The notes beneath the pieces are model-generated. The model was not told the DNA's origin. It worked only from the letters and a program-made list of their open reading frames with translations, and made no database searches. This document shows, piece after piece, positions 1 through 7,779 of a stretch of DNA of 64,000 bases (the first letter of the stretch is position 1; each line of letters starts with the position of its first letter). Source of the stretch: Pseudobutyrivibrio sp. (GTDB lineage Bacteria; Bacillota; Clostridia; Lachnospirales; Lachnospiraceae). Made by a program: the position numbers and the translations under genes. The stretch covers positions 1-64,000 of the forward strand of contig JAFYYR010000028.1 in the NCBI GenBank assembly GCA_017557435.1, read 5' to 3'.

Positions 1-885
1 AGCCTTCATATCAGCAAGCTGGAATGCTGTGTTCTGGAATGCAGCGATTGGACGACCAAACTGCTTTCTTTCCTTTACGAAATCGATTGTTGCATCGATT
101 GAGCCCTCGCCAATACCAAGAGCCTGAGCAGCGATACCAATACGTCCACCATCAAGTGTGTGCATAGCGATACCAAATCCCTTACCTCTTGGTCCAAGGA
201 TGTTATCCTTTGGAATACGGCAATCCTGGAAGATAAGCTCGTATGTAGAAGAAGCACGGATACCCATCTTCTTCTCCTTTGTACCGAATGTAAATCCTGG
301 TGTATCCTTCTCAACGATGAAAGCAGAGAACTTCTTAGACTTACGTCCCTTAGCATCCTCAACAATATCTGTTACAGCGAATACGATGTAGATATCAGCT
401 TCCTTACCGTTTGTGATGAAGCACTTAGAACCGTTAAGTACCCAAGAATCTCCATCCTCTACAGCCTTACACTGAGCACCCTGTGCATCTGTACCAGCAC
501 CTGGCTCTGTAAGTGCGAAAGCACCAAGCTTCTTACCACTAGCAAGTGGAACTAAGAACTTCTGCTTCTGCTCTTCTGTACCGTATGTAAGAATAGGATC
601 GCAGCAAAGTGATGTATGTGCTGAAACGATAACACCTGTTGTACCGCAAACCTTTGAAAGCTCCTCTACACACATAACGTATGTAAGAACATCACAGCCC
701 TGTCCGCCGTACTCCTTTGGAATTGGAATACCCATGAAACCGTACTTCATCATCTTCTCAACGTTTTCACGAGGGAACTGCTCTGTCTCATCAATTTCCT
801 GAGCAAGTGGCTTTACTTCGTTCTGAGCGAACTCTCTGAACAACTGTCTAGCCATCTCATGCTTTTTGTCTAATGTAAAATCCAT
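1..885 (-). CDS. bcd: Butyryl-CoA / acyl-CoA dehydrogenase, partial (C-terminus beyond window)
   Basis: This flavoenzyme would reduce crotonyl-CoA to butyryl-CoA in the butyrate pathway, working with an electron-transferring flavoprotein. The frame is open from the start codon at 885 to the window edge, giving 295 residues that begin MDFTLDKKHEMARQ. Acyl-CoA dehydrogenase signatures are visible: GFMGIPIPKEYGGQG, then FALTEPGAGTDAQGA near residue 130 (flavin and substrate contacts) and a second FGTKEKKMGIR stretch near 205. The last 80 or so residues, including the catalytic Glu region, lie outside. An AAGGAGATT ribosome site precedes the start. It follows hbd on the same strand; etfBA would be expected next, off the window. 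Substrate assignment rests on the hbd and thl neighbours. Confidence 0.93.
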   Translation of the reverse strand, partial: MDFTLDKKHEMARQLFREFAQNEVKPLAQEIDETEQFPRENVEKMMKYGFMGIPIPKEYGGQGCDVLTYVMCVEELSKVCGTTGVIVSAHTSLCCDPILTYGTEEQKQKFLVPLASGKKLGAFALTEPGAGTDAQGAQCKAVEDGDSWVLNGSKCFITNGKEADIYIVFAVTDIVEDAKGRKSKKFSAFIVEKDTPGFTFGTKEKKMGIRASSTYELIFQDCRIPKDNILGPRGKGFGIAMHTLDGGRIGIAAQALGIGEGSIDATIDFVKERKQFGRPIAAFQNTAFQLADMKA

Positions 886-910
886 GATCTGAATCTCCTT
901 ATATTTTATA

Positions 911-1053
911 GAATCTATTGCAACCAAGTCTTACATGCTCCCGCAGGGCACCCTCCGCACTTTCGCGAGGGTCCTCCCGCCGGCGTAGGTCCTCCCTCGC
1001 TCGGCACGGCGCCTCCCTGCTCGCGCTTGCCTTGGAATGCATGCAATAGATTC
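911..1053. repeat. GC-rich structured intergenic repeat, copy 1 (hbd-bcd spacer)
   Basis: A 143-bp element fills the hbd-bcd gap. Terminal arms GAATCTATTGCA (911-922) and TGCAATAGATTC (1042-1053) are perfectly complementary. Inside are GCAGGG (943-948) with CCCTGC (1015-1020), and GCGAGGG (965-971) with CCCTCGC (994-1000). It shares its core with the element at 2004-2120, but the paired arms differ in sequence between copies while remaining complementary. Such covariation points to a selected RNA or DNA structure. It is far richer in G and C than the flanking genes. I do not recognise the family. Confidence 0.75.
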
Positions 1054-1091
1054 ATTTAGTTTACATTAAAGCCCTATGGCTTAATTACGAT

Positions 1092-1964
1092 TTACTGTGC
1101 ATCAACTGCTGTCTTAGTACGATCTGCGTTGTATACGTAGAATCCCTTACCAGACTTAACACCAAGGTTACCGCCACGAACCATCTTACGAAGAAGTGGA
1201 CATGCACGATACTTGCTGTCGCCTGTCTCGTTGTAAAGAACATCCATGATAGCAAGGCAGATATCAAGGCCGATGAAATCACCAAGCTCAAGTGGTCCCA
1301 TTGGGTGGTTAGCACCAAGCTTCATAGCAGCATCGATACCAGCGATATCAGAAACACCTTCCATCTTGATAAAAGCAGCTTCGTTAATCATTGGGATAAG
1401 GATACGGTTAACTACGAAACCAGCAGCCTCGTTAACCTGTACTGGAGTCTTTCCGATTTCCTCAGAAATCTTAACGATCTTGTCAACTGTCTCCTGTGGA
1501 GTGTTAACGCCTGCAATTACTTCAACAAGCTTCATTCTGTCAGCTGGGTTGAAGAAGTGCATACCGATCATTGGACGGTTAAGACCGTTACCAATCTCAG
1601 TGATTGAAAGTGAAGATGTGTTTGAAGCGAAGATGCAATCAGCCTTAGCGATCTCATCAAGCTCCTTAAATGTAGTCTTCTTAACTTCCATGTTCTCGAA
1701 TGCAGCCTCAACGATGAGGTCGCAATCCTTGCAAAGGTTCTCCTTAAGGCCTGGAGTGATCTTAGCTAAGATAGCATCTACAGCTGCCTGCTCCATTTTA
1801 CCTTTCTCAACAAGTCTTGCATAACCCTTAGCAATCTTGTCTTTTCCGCCTTCAGCCCACTCCTGCTTAATATCGCAAAGAGCTACTTCATAACCATCAA
1901 CCTGAGCAAATGCCTTAGCAATACCCTGGCCCATTGTACCTGCGCCAATTACGCCTACTTTCAT
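1092..1964 (-). CDS. hbd: 3-hydroxybutyryl-CoA dehydrogenase
   Basis: The enzyme reduces acetoacetyl-CoA to 3-hydroxybutyryl-CoA with NAD(P)H in the cytoplasm, the second step of butyrate synthesis. The product is 290 residues, normal for the family. The N-terminal Rossmann motif is MKVGVIGAGTMGQGIA; the HFFNPADRMKLVEV segment near 140 holds the catalytic His, and NRILIPMINEA and NHPMGPLELGDFIGLD in the C-terminal domain are typical. I start at the ATG at 1964 because ATTAGGAGGAAT lies just before it; an upstream in-frame ATG at 2006 has no ribosome site and falls in the repeat region. It lies between thlA and bcd on the same strand, so one transcript is likely. No crotonase lies in this block. 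Confidence 0.96.
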   Translation of the reverse strand: MKVGVIGAGTMGQGIAKAFAQVDGYEVALCDIKQEWAEGGKDKIAKGYARLVEKGKMEQAAVDAILAKITPGLKENLCKDCDLIVEAAFENMEVKKTTFKELDEIAKADCIFASNTSSLSITEIGNGLNRPMIGMHFFNPADRMKLVEVIAGVNTPQETVDKIVKISEEIGKTPVQVNEAAGFVVNRILIPMINEAAFIKMEGVSDIAGIDAAMKLGANHPMGPLELGDFIGLDICLAIMDVLYNETGDSKYRACPLLRKMVRGGNLGVKSGKGFYVYNADRTKTAVDAQ

Positions 1965-2003
1965 TTTTATTCCTCCTAATATTTTAGTCCGCGCCAGCTT
2001 ATA

Positions 2004-2120
2004 CAATCTTCAAAGCTCCCGCAGGCCACCTCCCATACTCGAGTAAGGAAACCTTCCCGCCCGGTGTAGGCCCCTTCCTTACTCGGCATGGGGCCTTCCT
2101 GCTCGCGCTTTTGAAGATTG
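2004..2120. repeat. GC-rich structured intergenic repeat, copy 2 (thl-hbd spacer)
   Basis: This element occupies the thl-hbd gap. Outer arms CAATCTTCAAAGC (2004-2016) and GCTTTTGAAGATTG (2107-2120) pair, with one extra T. GCAGG (2021-2025) pairs with CCTGC (2098-2102). GAGTAAGGA (2041-2049) pairs perfectly with TCCTTACTC (2076-2084). The blocks GCTCCCGCAGG, CTCGGCA and CCTGCTCGCGC are shared with the copy at 911-1053, while the helices carry different bases. It would be part of the thl-hbd-bcd transcript. Function is unknown; a structured RNA, a transcript-stability hairpin or a palindromic mobile repeat are all possible. Confidence 0.75.
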
Positions 2121-2208
2121 CTTAAGAAGCTGTCGCTCACTTAAATTTTTTAGTTTGTTGAATAAGATAAATATTCAAAAGTCGCTTATCGTCTATACGA
2201 TTATGCGA

Positions 2209-3411
2209 TTAGCCTTCGTACTTCTCGATGATAGTAGCACAACCCATACCACCACCGATGCAGAGTGTAGCAAGACCCTTCTTGTACTCTGGATTGTGAA
2301 TCATATCGTAGATAAGTGTTACGAGGATACGAGCACCTGAAGCTCCAACTGGATGTCCAAGAGCGATAGCACCACCGTTTGGATTAAGCTTCTTAAGATC
2401 GAAGCCAAGATCCTTACCTACTGCAACTGACTGTGCAGCAAATGCCTCGTTTGCCTCATATACATCAAGATCATCAATTGTAAGACCAGCCTTAGCAAGA
2501 GCCTTCTTTGTTGCTGGAACAGGACCAACACCCATGATCTCTGGAGCACATCCGCCAAGTGCACCAGCTACGAATGTAGCGAGTGGCTTAACACCAAGCT
2601 CCTTAGCCTTCTCCTCTGACATAACAACAAGTGCAGCTGCACCATCGTTGATACCAGAAGCATTACCAGCTGTAACAACTCCGTCTGGATATAAAGCCTT
2701 AAGCTTTGCAAGACCTTCGATTGTTGTACCAGGTCTTGGGCCTTCGTCTGTATCGAAGATAACTGTCTCTTTCTTCTTCTTGATTTCGATAGGAACGATC
2801 TCGTCCTTGAATGCACCAGCCTCGATAGCTGCGCAAGCCTTGTTCTGAGAGTTAACTGCGAACTCGTCAAGCTCTTCTCTTGTAAGCTTCCACTGCTCAG
2901 CTACATTATCAGCTGTCTTAATCATATGATAGTCATTGTATGCATCCCAAAGAGCATCCTTAACCATTGTATCTACTAAAGCGCCCTGGCTGTTTGATGG
3001 CCAAGTCATTCTATAACCATAACGTCCGTTTGGAAGTGCGAATGGAGCGAGTGACATGTTCTCCATACCACCTGCTACAACTACATCAGCGTCACCAGCG
3101 ATGATCATCTGAGCAGCCTGGTTAACACAGTTAAGACCAGAACCACAAACAACGTTTGTTGTAACTGCTGTTGTCTCGTTTGGAAGACCAGCCTTGATAG
3201 CTGCCTGACGAGCAACGTTCTGTCCTAAACCTGCCTGGATAACGCAACCCATGTATACGTGCTCTACGTCCTCTGGCTTGATACCAGCTCTCTTAACTGC
3301 TTCCTTAATTACTGTAGCACCTAAGTCAACTGCTGGAATTGCACTAAGTGATCCACCCATAGTGCCGATTGCTGTTCTACATGCACTAGCAATAACTACT
3401 TTTTTTCCCAT
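2209..3411 (-). CDS. thlA: Acetyl-CoA C-acetyltransferase (thiolase)
   Basis: Thiolase condenses two acetyl-CoA to acetoacetyl-CoA, the entry step of butyrate formation in the cytoplasm. The 400-residue length is usual. Both thiolase Cys motifs are present, [14 protein letters not shown] with the nucleophile near residue 88 and CIGGGMGCA near the C-terminus, plus the His motif [20 protein letters not shown]. The start [16 protein letters not shown] is preceded by AAAAAGGAGAAAG. It is the first gene of the leftward thl-hbd-bcd series. The 500-bp region upstream holds three Rex-like palindromes, so repression under oxidised NAD pools is likely. It could also serve in other acetoacetyl-CoA uses, but the context favours butyrate. 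Confidence 0.96.
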   Translation of the reverse strand: MGKKVVIASACRTAIGTMGGSLSAIPAVDLGATVIKEAVKRAGIKPEDVEHVYMGCVIQAGLGQNVARQAAIKAGLPNETTAVTTNVVCGSGLNCVNQAAQMIIAGDADVVVAGGMENMSLAPFALPNGRYGYRMTWPSNSQGALVDTMVKDALWDAYNDYHMIKTADNVAEQWKLTREELDEFAVNSQNKACAAIEAGAFKDEIVPIEIKKKKETVIFDTDEGPRPGTTIEGLAKLKALYPDGVVTAGNASGINDGAAALVVMSEEKAKELGVKPLATFVAGALGGCAPEIMGVGPVPATKKALAKAGLTIDDLDVYEANEAFAAQSVAVGKDLGFDLKKLNPNGGAIALGHPVGASGARILVTLIYDMIHNPEYKKGLATLCIGGGMGCATIIEKYEG

Positions 3412-3516
3412 GTTTCTTTCTCCTTTTTAAGAAATACTTTTTTGTTTTCGGTGACCAACGTCTAGTATTTTTTCAAAATTCCGTTGTACAAATTAAACAA
3501 ATTGACTTGCGAAAAT

Positions 3517-3534
3517 CTGTTAATTTTTTAACGA
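3517..3534. promoter_or_regulatory. Rex-like redox operator, proximal
   Basis: The plus strand reads CTGTTAA-TTTT-TTAACGA. The clostridial Rex consensus is TTGTTAA-N4-TTAACAA, so there is one mismatch per half. It lies about 105 bp upstream of the thlA start. Rex is the NADH-responsive repressor known to control butyrate genes in clostridia; binding here is inferred. Confidence 0.6.
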
Positions 3535-3571
3535 AGATTCTTCAAAAAAAATAGACCTCAGTACGCCGCCG

Positions 3572-3589
3572 TTGTGAAAATATTAACAT
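3572..3589. promoter_or_regulatory. Rex-like redox operator, middle
   Basis: The plus strand reads TTGTGAA-AATA-TTAACAT. It matches the Rex palindrome with one change in each half (T to G, final A to T) and exact 4-bp spacing. It is the best-placed candidate to overlap a thl promoter. Confidence 0.62.
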
Positions 3590-3689
3590 AACTGACTTTA
3601 AATTACAATCAAAAATTTTGTCATTATTGTATAGACAATGACTTTTTTCAGAATATTCTTCTTCCTTTTTGCCAATTCTCACACTCTGC

Positions 3690-3707
3690 TCGTTAAAAAA
3701 TTATCAA
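3690..3707. promoter_or_regulatory. Rex-like redox operator, distal (weaker)
   Basis: The sequence TCGTTAA-AAAA-TTATCAA departs from the Rex consensus at two positions but keeps spacing and symmetry. AT-rich sequence makes chance matches easier here, so it is less certain than the two sites nearer thlA. Confidence 0.4.
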
Positions 3708-3900
3708 AAAACCTTGATTTTTCGTTAAAACGGAAACTAAATGTGCTTGAATCAGTTTTTGAATTGTGTCTATCCATGTGAAAATTTTAATTAAATTCAT
3801 ACACGGCAAATCCCGACAAACCTTGTATAATCAACTTTTTCGCAACAAAATAGCCTATGCATTGCTAAACTCCAGCAGCTTACGCAGGTACTCGCCATAT

Positions 3901-3940
3901 AAAATAAAGTGCAACCGCCCTTAAATGACAGTTGCACCTT
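3901..3940 (-). terminator. Terminator overlapping the histidine kinase stop codon
   Basis: GTGCAAC (3909-3915) and GTTGCAC (3931-3937) form a hairpin spanning the kinase stop at 3921-3923. On the minus strand it is followed by a T-rich run (TTTATTTT). Confidence 0.65.
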
Positions 3941-5243
3941 CTATATTTTTAGTATTAAGAGGCAATGTAACCCTTACACAAAATTCGTAATCTTTTGCTT
4001 CTATTGAAAGGTCACCATGGTTATCTAATACGTTCTTTCTTATATTATTAATGCCAAAACCGTGATTTTCTTTATCCAGCTTTGTTGTCTCTATAGCATT
4101 AACATTTGCTATTCTTTCGATAGACATAGAATTTCTCACAGTAAGCTGGGCATATTTATTGCCTTCCCTTAAATGTATATGTATATATTTCTTTTTTTCA
4201 CTGCTAATGTGCTTTTGTGCCTCAATAGCATTAACAATCATATTTGAATAAATTGATGATAGAGCAATGTCATCTATCAGAATTGGCCTCATCAATCGGC
4301 CCTCAAGCCTTAGCTCAATATCCTTTTCCAGATGCTCTGCATAATAATTTGTAAGGGCATCAATTATGGTATTCCCTATGCTAAATCCCTTGTTTACTAA
4401 AACACTGGTCTTGTCATAGAGCTTATCTATATAATTCCTAAGCTCATCATAGTTTTCATCGTCAATAAGGCTCTTCAGACAAATCATGTGATTATTCATA
4501 TCGTGACGATATTTTTTCGTCTCCGCTTCCTTATCTAATAATGAAATATAATAATTTCTCTGTGTCTCATATAATTCTCGCTCGGCTTTAGCATACTCCT
4601 GCACCTTTTCAACTAACCATTTTTTATATAAAACGTTGATTTCAAGTAGCACAAGAGATAAGGCAGCAATCGAAGTGACAACCCTGGCGAAAACCCCTTT
4701 AAAATATGCTATTTGTATTAAATTATAAATGCTAAATATACATATAAATATATCTAGACAACCAATGGTGATTACATAGTCTAGGAACTTACCAACTTTT
4801 CTTCTTCTTTCATTTATAAGAGATTCTAAAAATCTTTTAGCAAGAAAGCCAAATAGAAATACAATAGAAAGCTCCACCAGATTATTTAAAACCATATCTA
4901 CGCACTTATTGCCTATATGAAAATAAGCGCCATCTGGGAAAAAAGCTTTTACAGAAAGAATCAAACAATTATTAACAAGAAGCACCAGGACCGTAGATTC
5001 TATCTTGGACACTATACTGCTATCTATTATTAAAAATACAATTATATAAACTAGAAATAGCTCTATAAGGCATATTGAGCCGTATGATATCTTGTCCTGA
5101 AGTAATCCGCTTGTTGCTATGGCAGCTAAAAATCCAAACGCCACATAACGCTTGTTCTTAATCTGCAAATTAGCACATTTAATTATCCATATCGCTTCTA
5201 CAATTAAAAAAGCAAACTCTATCAAGGACATAAAAAAATTCAT
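3921..5243 (-). CDS. AgrC-type (GHKL/HPK10) sensor histidine kinase
   Basis: This 440-residue membrane kinase probably senses an extracellular or membrane signal and phosphorylates the LytTR regulator encoded just upstream. About six hydrophobic segments occupy residues 1-205. A helical linker leads to RHDMNNH with the phospho-acceptor His near 247, the signature of AgrC-like kinases. The ATPase part shows the N-box around Asn338 (NMIVNAIEA) and the GFGINN box near 395. I use the ATG at 5243: GGAGG, formed by the last codons of the upstream gene, stands 6 bases before it, so the two genes are translationally coupled. An earlier ATG at 5255 would lack a ribosome site. The ligand is unknown and no agrB or agrD gene is nearby. 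Confidence 0.9.
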   Translation of the reverse strand: MNFFMSLIEFAFLIVEAIWIIKCANLQIKNKRYVAFGFLAAIATSGLLQDKISYGSICLIELFLVYIIVFLIIDSSIVSKIESTVLVLLVNNCLILSVKAFFPDGAYFHIGNKCVDMVLNNLVELSIVFLFGFLAKRFLESLINERRRKVGKFLDYVITIGCLDIFICIFSIYNLIQIAYFKGVFARVVTSIAALSLVLLEINVLYKKWLVEKVQEYAKAERELYETQRNYYISLLDKEAETKKYRHDMNNHMICLKSLIDDENYDELRNYIDKLYDKTSVLVNKGFSIGNTIIDALTNYYAEHLEKDIELRLEGRLMRPILIDDIALSSIYSNMIVNAIEAQKHISSEKKKYIHIHLREGNKYAQLTVRNSMSIERIANVNAIETTKLDKENHGFGINNIRKNVLDNHGDLSIEAKDYEFCVRVTLPLNTKNIEGATVI

Positions 5244-5244
5244 A

Positions 5245-5967
5245 TCAGCCTCCAAAATTCAAGTCATATTCTATGTACGCCTTTTCAAAGCTAAGTAGCT
5301 TTCTTCGAGATATTGTCAATTTTTCTCCGTTAGTCAATTCTATAATGTTCTTTGACACGTTTTTAATATTCTTAAATCCAACGATGTATTGTCTGTGTAT
5401 TCTATAAAAAATCCTTTCATCTAATTCATTTTCAATTTGATCTAGTGAGACACTTTTAGTAAAAACATTGTTTGACGTATATATTTCAACAGAGCCATTA
5501 AAGGATTTTATGTATAAAATATCGCTCTGTTTAACATTGTATTTGATTCGATTGCGAAATAGCTCTAAGGTACTATTCCCTACAGTCTTGTTAATTGCAG
5601 AGACAATAGCCTCCTCAACTTCACTCTCTCTTAATGGTTTATTTAAATATCTATGGGCATTAAATTTAAACGCTTCACCGTAGCGCTTATCATTACTTGT
5701 GGCGATTATAATTTTACAATTTGGATTTACCTTATAGATGCGATTTCCTGCTCCCATGCCATCCATAACCGGCATTTCCACGTCAAGAAACGCAATATCT
5801 ATCTCGTCTATATCATGCAATAAGCCTGCTGCAGAATCATAAATCTTTAACGCAAAGTATTCATCATCATCTCCATAAAGTTTTGTCAACAAAGACAAAA
5901 TCATCTTTTTTGTAGCATTACAAATTTCAAGCTCATCATCGCAAATCCCTATTGTCGTTCTTCCCAT
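5245..5967 (-). CDS. LytTR-family response regulator
   Basis: A 240-residue AgrA/LytR-type transcription factor, the partner of the kinase whose start lies one base beyond its stop. The receiver domain covers residues 1-125, with acidic pocket CDDE at 9-12, phospho-acceptor Asp62 in FLDVEMPVMDG and Lys110. The LytTR DNA-binding domain spans about 138-235 (FYRIHRQYIVGFKNIK, ELTNGEKLTISRR). The start at 5967 (MGRTTIGICDDE) has AGGGGG 10 bases upstream; a longer reading from 6006 has no ribosome site. Members of this class often regulate peptide signalling, exopolysaccharide or bacteriocin genes. The VTC/DUF4956 pair immediately upstream is a plausible but unproven target. Confidence 0.92.
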   Translation of the reverse strand: MGRTTIGICDDELEICNATKKMILSLLTKLYGDDDEYFALKIYDSAAGLLHDIDEIDIAFLDVEMPVMDGMGAGNRIYKVNPNCKIIIATSNDKRYGEAFKFNAHRYLNKPLRESEVEEAIVSAINKTVGNSTLELFRNRIKYNVKQSDILYIKSFNGSVEIYTSNNVFTKSVSLDQIENELDERIFYRIHRQYIVGFKNIKNVSKNIIELTNGEKLTISRRKLLSFEKAYIEYDLNFGG

Positions 5968-6077
5968 AGACAAATACCCCCTAGAAAATACAAACCAATA
6001 TTTCATTTACGGTATAAGTATGGTACTAAGAAAAAGCTTCGAAATCAACTTTTTCGGAGATTTTTCGCAACAATTAG

Positions 6078-6106
6078 TAAAAAAAGGGGCGCTTTTGCGC
6101 CCCTTT
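6078..6106 (-). terminator. Rho-independent terminator of the VTC-DUF4956 pair
   Basis: GGGGCGC (6086-6092), loop TTTT, GCGCCCC (6097-6103), followed on the minus strand by a run of T. It separates the VTC/DUF4956 genes from the two-component genes. Confidence 0.85.
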
Positions 6107-6113
6107 CTGTCCT

Positions 6114-6803
6114 TTAAAGCTGACCCACATCACTCATATCACATCTGCCGCAAATTACGGTAAGATTTCCATTTCTCATACGAATGTCGTCTAACAACTT
6201 CTTTTCCTCCAAGTCGTTTTTCAGCTTAATTCTATATTCGATCTCATACATCGAGCCCATGTTAGTGGTGCGAACTGATAACAAAAGATGTGTTTTAGTG
6301 TACTTAGCGAATAAATCATCAAAAATCTCGCTATAATCGAGATTTTCTGGAATTGTTATTCTAAGATCCTTTTCATTTGAATCTGCTTCCGCAAATTTGC
6401 AGACTGATAAGATAATATGAATAACACAGATTAATACTGTAAATATTCCTGCCAAAAGCAACTCGCCTATAGCACAAACAATTCCAATTGCCATTGCAAA
6501 GAATACAAATCCAATGTCGCGTGAACTTCCCTGCAACGATCTAAATCTTACCAGCGAAAATGCACCTACAACACCAAGTCCTGTTCCCAGATTTCCATTA
6601 ACCGCAAGCATGACTACGCATACTAGAACTGGCAAGACAATAAGTGTTCTCGCAAAATTCTTTGATGTCACTCCTGTTCTCATGTATGTAACAGAAATGA
6701 TAATTCCTAAAACACAAGCCACCAATGCATACCCGATAGCTCCCCAAATTGATAAACTAGTATCTGTGCCTGATGACACAAATGCAGAAAAAAATGATTC
6801 CAT
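6114..6803 (-). CDS. DUF4956 family membrane protein
   Basis: A 229-residue protein with four to five membrane helices in residues 20-145 and a soluble C-terminal domain of about 85 residues. The GVVGAFSLVRFRSL segment after the third helix is characteristic of DUF4956. The family is regularly encoded beside VTC-domain (polyphosphate polymerase-like) proteins, as here, where it follows the VTC gene by 25 bases. The biochemical role is not known; a partner in polyphosphate or envelope polymer handling is an inference from that association. I start at 6803, 10 bases after AGGGAGAAGG. The ATG at 6824 overlaps the ribosome site itself. Confidence 0.85.
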   Translation of the reverse strand: MESFFSAFVSSGTDTSLSIWGAIGYALVACVLGIIISVTYMRTGVTSKNFARTLIVLPVLVCVVMLAVNGNLGTGLGVVGAFSLVRFRSLQGSSRDIGFVFFAMAIGIVCAIGELLLAGIFTVLICVIHIILSVCKFAEADSNEKDLRITIPENLDYSEIFDDLFAKYTKTHLLLSVRTTNMGSMYEIEYRIKLKNDLEEKKLLDDIRMRNGNLTVICGRCDMSDVGQL

Positions 6804-6828
6804 TAGTCCTTCTCCCTTTTGCAAATTA

Positions 6829-7584
6829 TTAGATTACTGCGCCTCCTAGAATGCTCTTAGCTTCTGCGCCTCTAGCAACTATACCGTCCGCTTCGGTAAG
6901 TAGTTGCTTCTTGTAAAAATTTCCGTATTTGGAAAACGAAATTGAGTAAATCTCATATTTTGATAGAAGCTTAGCAAACCAAATTGGCATAGAATCCGCA
7001 ATTTTTACTTCCATTAACCTGTAACCAGGTGGCAAAAGGTAATCATTTTCATCATCCTTGTATAAAGTCAAATCAAATACGCGGCTGCGTATATCCTTGT
7101 CAAATGTGACTCTAAAATCAGGATCCTCTTTGCCAAACATAGCTATTCTGTCATACGCAATATAGCGTTTTGGTTCCAAGTCATAATGATTAAACAAGTA
7201 ATCAATTTCTTTAAATATTTGATTTGGTTTGGATGGCAATATTCCATTGATTAAAAACCTTTCGGCCTCCTCCATTGGAACTGCTACTCTCCGCTTGTTT
7301 ACCAGACCCTTGTATTTCTTTTTAATCTCTAAAAAGCACATACTGTCGTAGTCCGGCTCCCCATAGCAACGAACCCTAAACTTCTCCTTATACTTTGGAC
7401 CTTCTATGGATGTCCTAATGAGCTCATTACTTTTGGTGTCGTAATATATGTTTCTAATGGTGTGAAGCCCATATACATCCATCTCCATATATTCTTCCAA
7501 CTCATTTTTGAACATATGATATGTTCTCTCATCCAACAAATATTTTTTCTCATATCTGTTGAATACTATCTGAATCTTGCTCAT
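6829..7584 (-). CDS. VTC-domain (polyphosphate polymerase-like) protein
   Basis: A 251-residue protein resembling the catalytic tunnel domain of eukaryotic Vtc4 and of bacterial VTC-domain proteins. Basic and acidic residues that line the tunnel are visible in order: RYEKKYLLD (10-18), KYKEKFRVRCYG (near 65-76), CFLEIKKKYKG with KRRVAV (near 83-100), FRVTFDKDIRSR (near 160) and LMEVKIAD (near 193). In Vtc4 these bind polyphosphate and metal. No signal peptide or membrane helix is seen, so it acts in the cytoplasm, perhaps attached to the DUF4956 protein. AAGGAGTGATCTT precedes the start. Polymerase activity is inferred; the natural substrate could differ. Confidence 0.85.
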   Translation of the reverse strand: MSKIQIVFNRYEKKYLLDERTYHMFKNELEEYMEMDVYGLHTIRNIYYDTKSNELIRTSIEGPKYKEKFRVRCYGEPDYDSMCFLEIKKKYKGLVNKRRVAVPMEEAERFLINGILPSKPNQIFKEIDYLFNHYDLEPKRYIAYDRIAMFGKEDPDFRVTFDKDIRSRVFDLTLYKDDENDYLLPPGYRLMEVKIADSMPIWFAKLLSKYEIYSISFSKYGNFYKKQLLTEADGIVARGAEAKSILGGAVI

Positions 7585-7599
7585 AAGATCACTCCTTAC

Positions 7600-7644
7600 T
7601 TAACCTAGCATCCATTCAAAAATCTGCTGTCCCCATGAATCCAT
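7600..7644 (-). CDS. Candidate 14-residue peptide ORF upstream of VTC gene
   Basis: A short frame MDSWGQQIFEWMLG with stop TAA lies 15 bases before the VTC start. It has its own AAGGGGG ribosome site 8 bases upstream of its ATG. The peptide has two Trp and alternating hydrophobic residues, and no Cys. It could be a leader peptide, a membrane-associated micropeptide or a signal for the AgrC-like kinase nearby. I do not recognise it, and expression is unproven; the only support is the ribosome site and position. Confidence 0.4.
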   Translation of the reverse strand: MDSWGQQIFEWMLG

Positions 7645-7695
7645 AATGAAAACCCCCTTGCATTTTTAATATTTCTAGAGCTCTACGATGATATG

Positions 7696-7724
7696 ATTAT
7701 AACGTGAAAAACCACGATTAAACG
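7696..7724 (-). promoter_or_regulatory. Possible promoter of the peptide-VTC-DUF4956 transcript
   Basis: The minus strand has a perfect TATAAT at 7701-7696. A weak -35 (CGTTTA, 7724-7719) stands 17 bases upstream, so this is supported mainly by the -10 box. Confidence 0.4.
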
Positions 7725-7779
7725 TTTAAGTCAATGAACGGTATCTATAAGTTGTCTAACGGCATTTTTTCAACAAAAA

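Larger units (their letters stand above)
3412..3908. promoter_or_regulatory. thl upstream region, about 500 bp, AT-rich, no gene seen
   Basis: No convincing coding frame is present. It holds three Rex-like sites (3517-3534, 3572-3589, 3690-3707) and a further imperfect palindrome at 3620-3642 (GTCATT and AATGAC ends). A minus-strand TACAAT at about 3633-3628 with TTCTGA 16 bp upstream is a possible promoter, but the -35 is poor, so the true thl promoter is not fixed. Confidence 0.6.

Noticed and set aside
1305-1607. Plus-strand frames opposite hbd, thlA, pfkA and other genes
   Set aside because: They are antisense shadows of strongly conserved genes with no ribosome sites of their own.
3921-5967. 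A full agr-type quorum-sensing locus
   Set aside because: Kinase and regulator are clear, but no agrB protease or agrD-like precursor with a Cys or Ser ring residue is found nearby.
6078-6106. The GGGGCGC hairpin as a repeat family member
   Set aside because: It is a short ordinary terminator with a T run and shares nothing with the long repeats.
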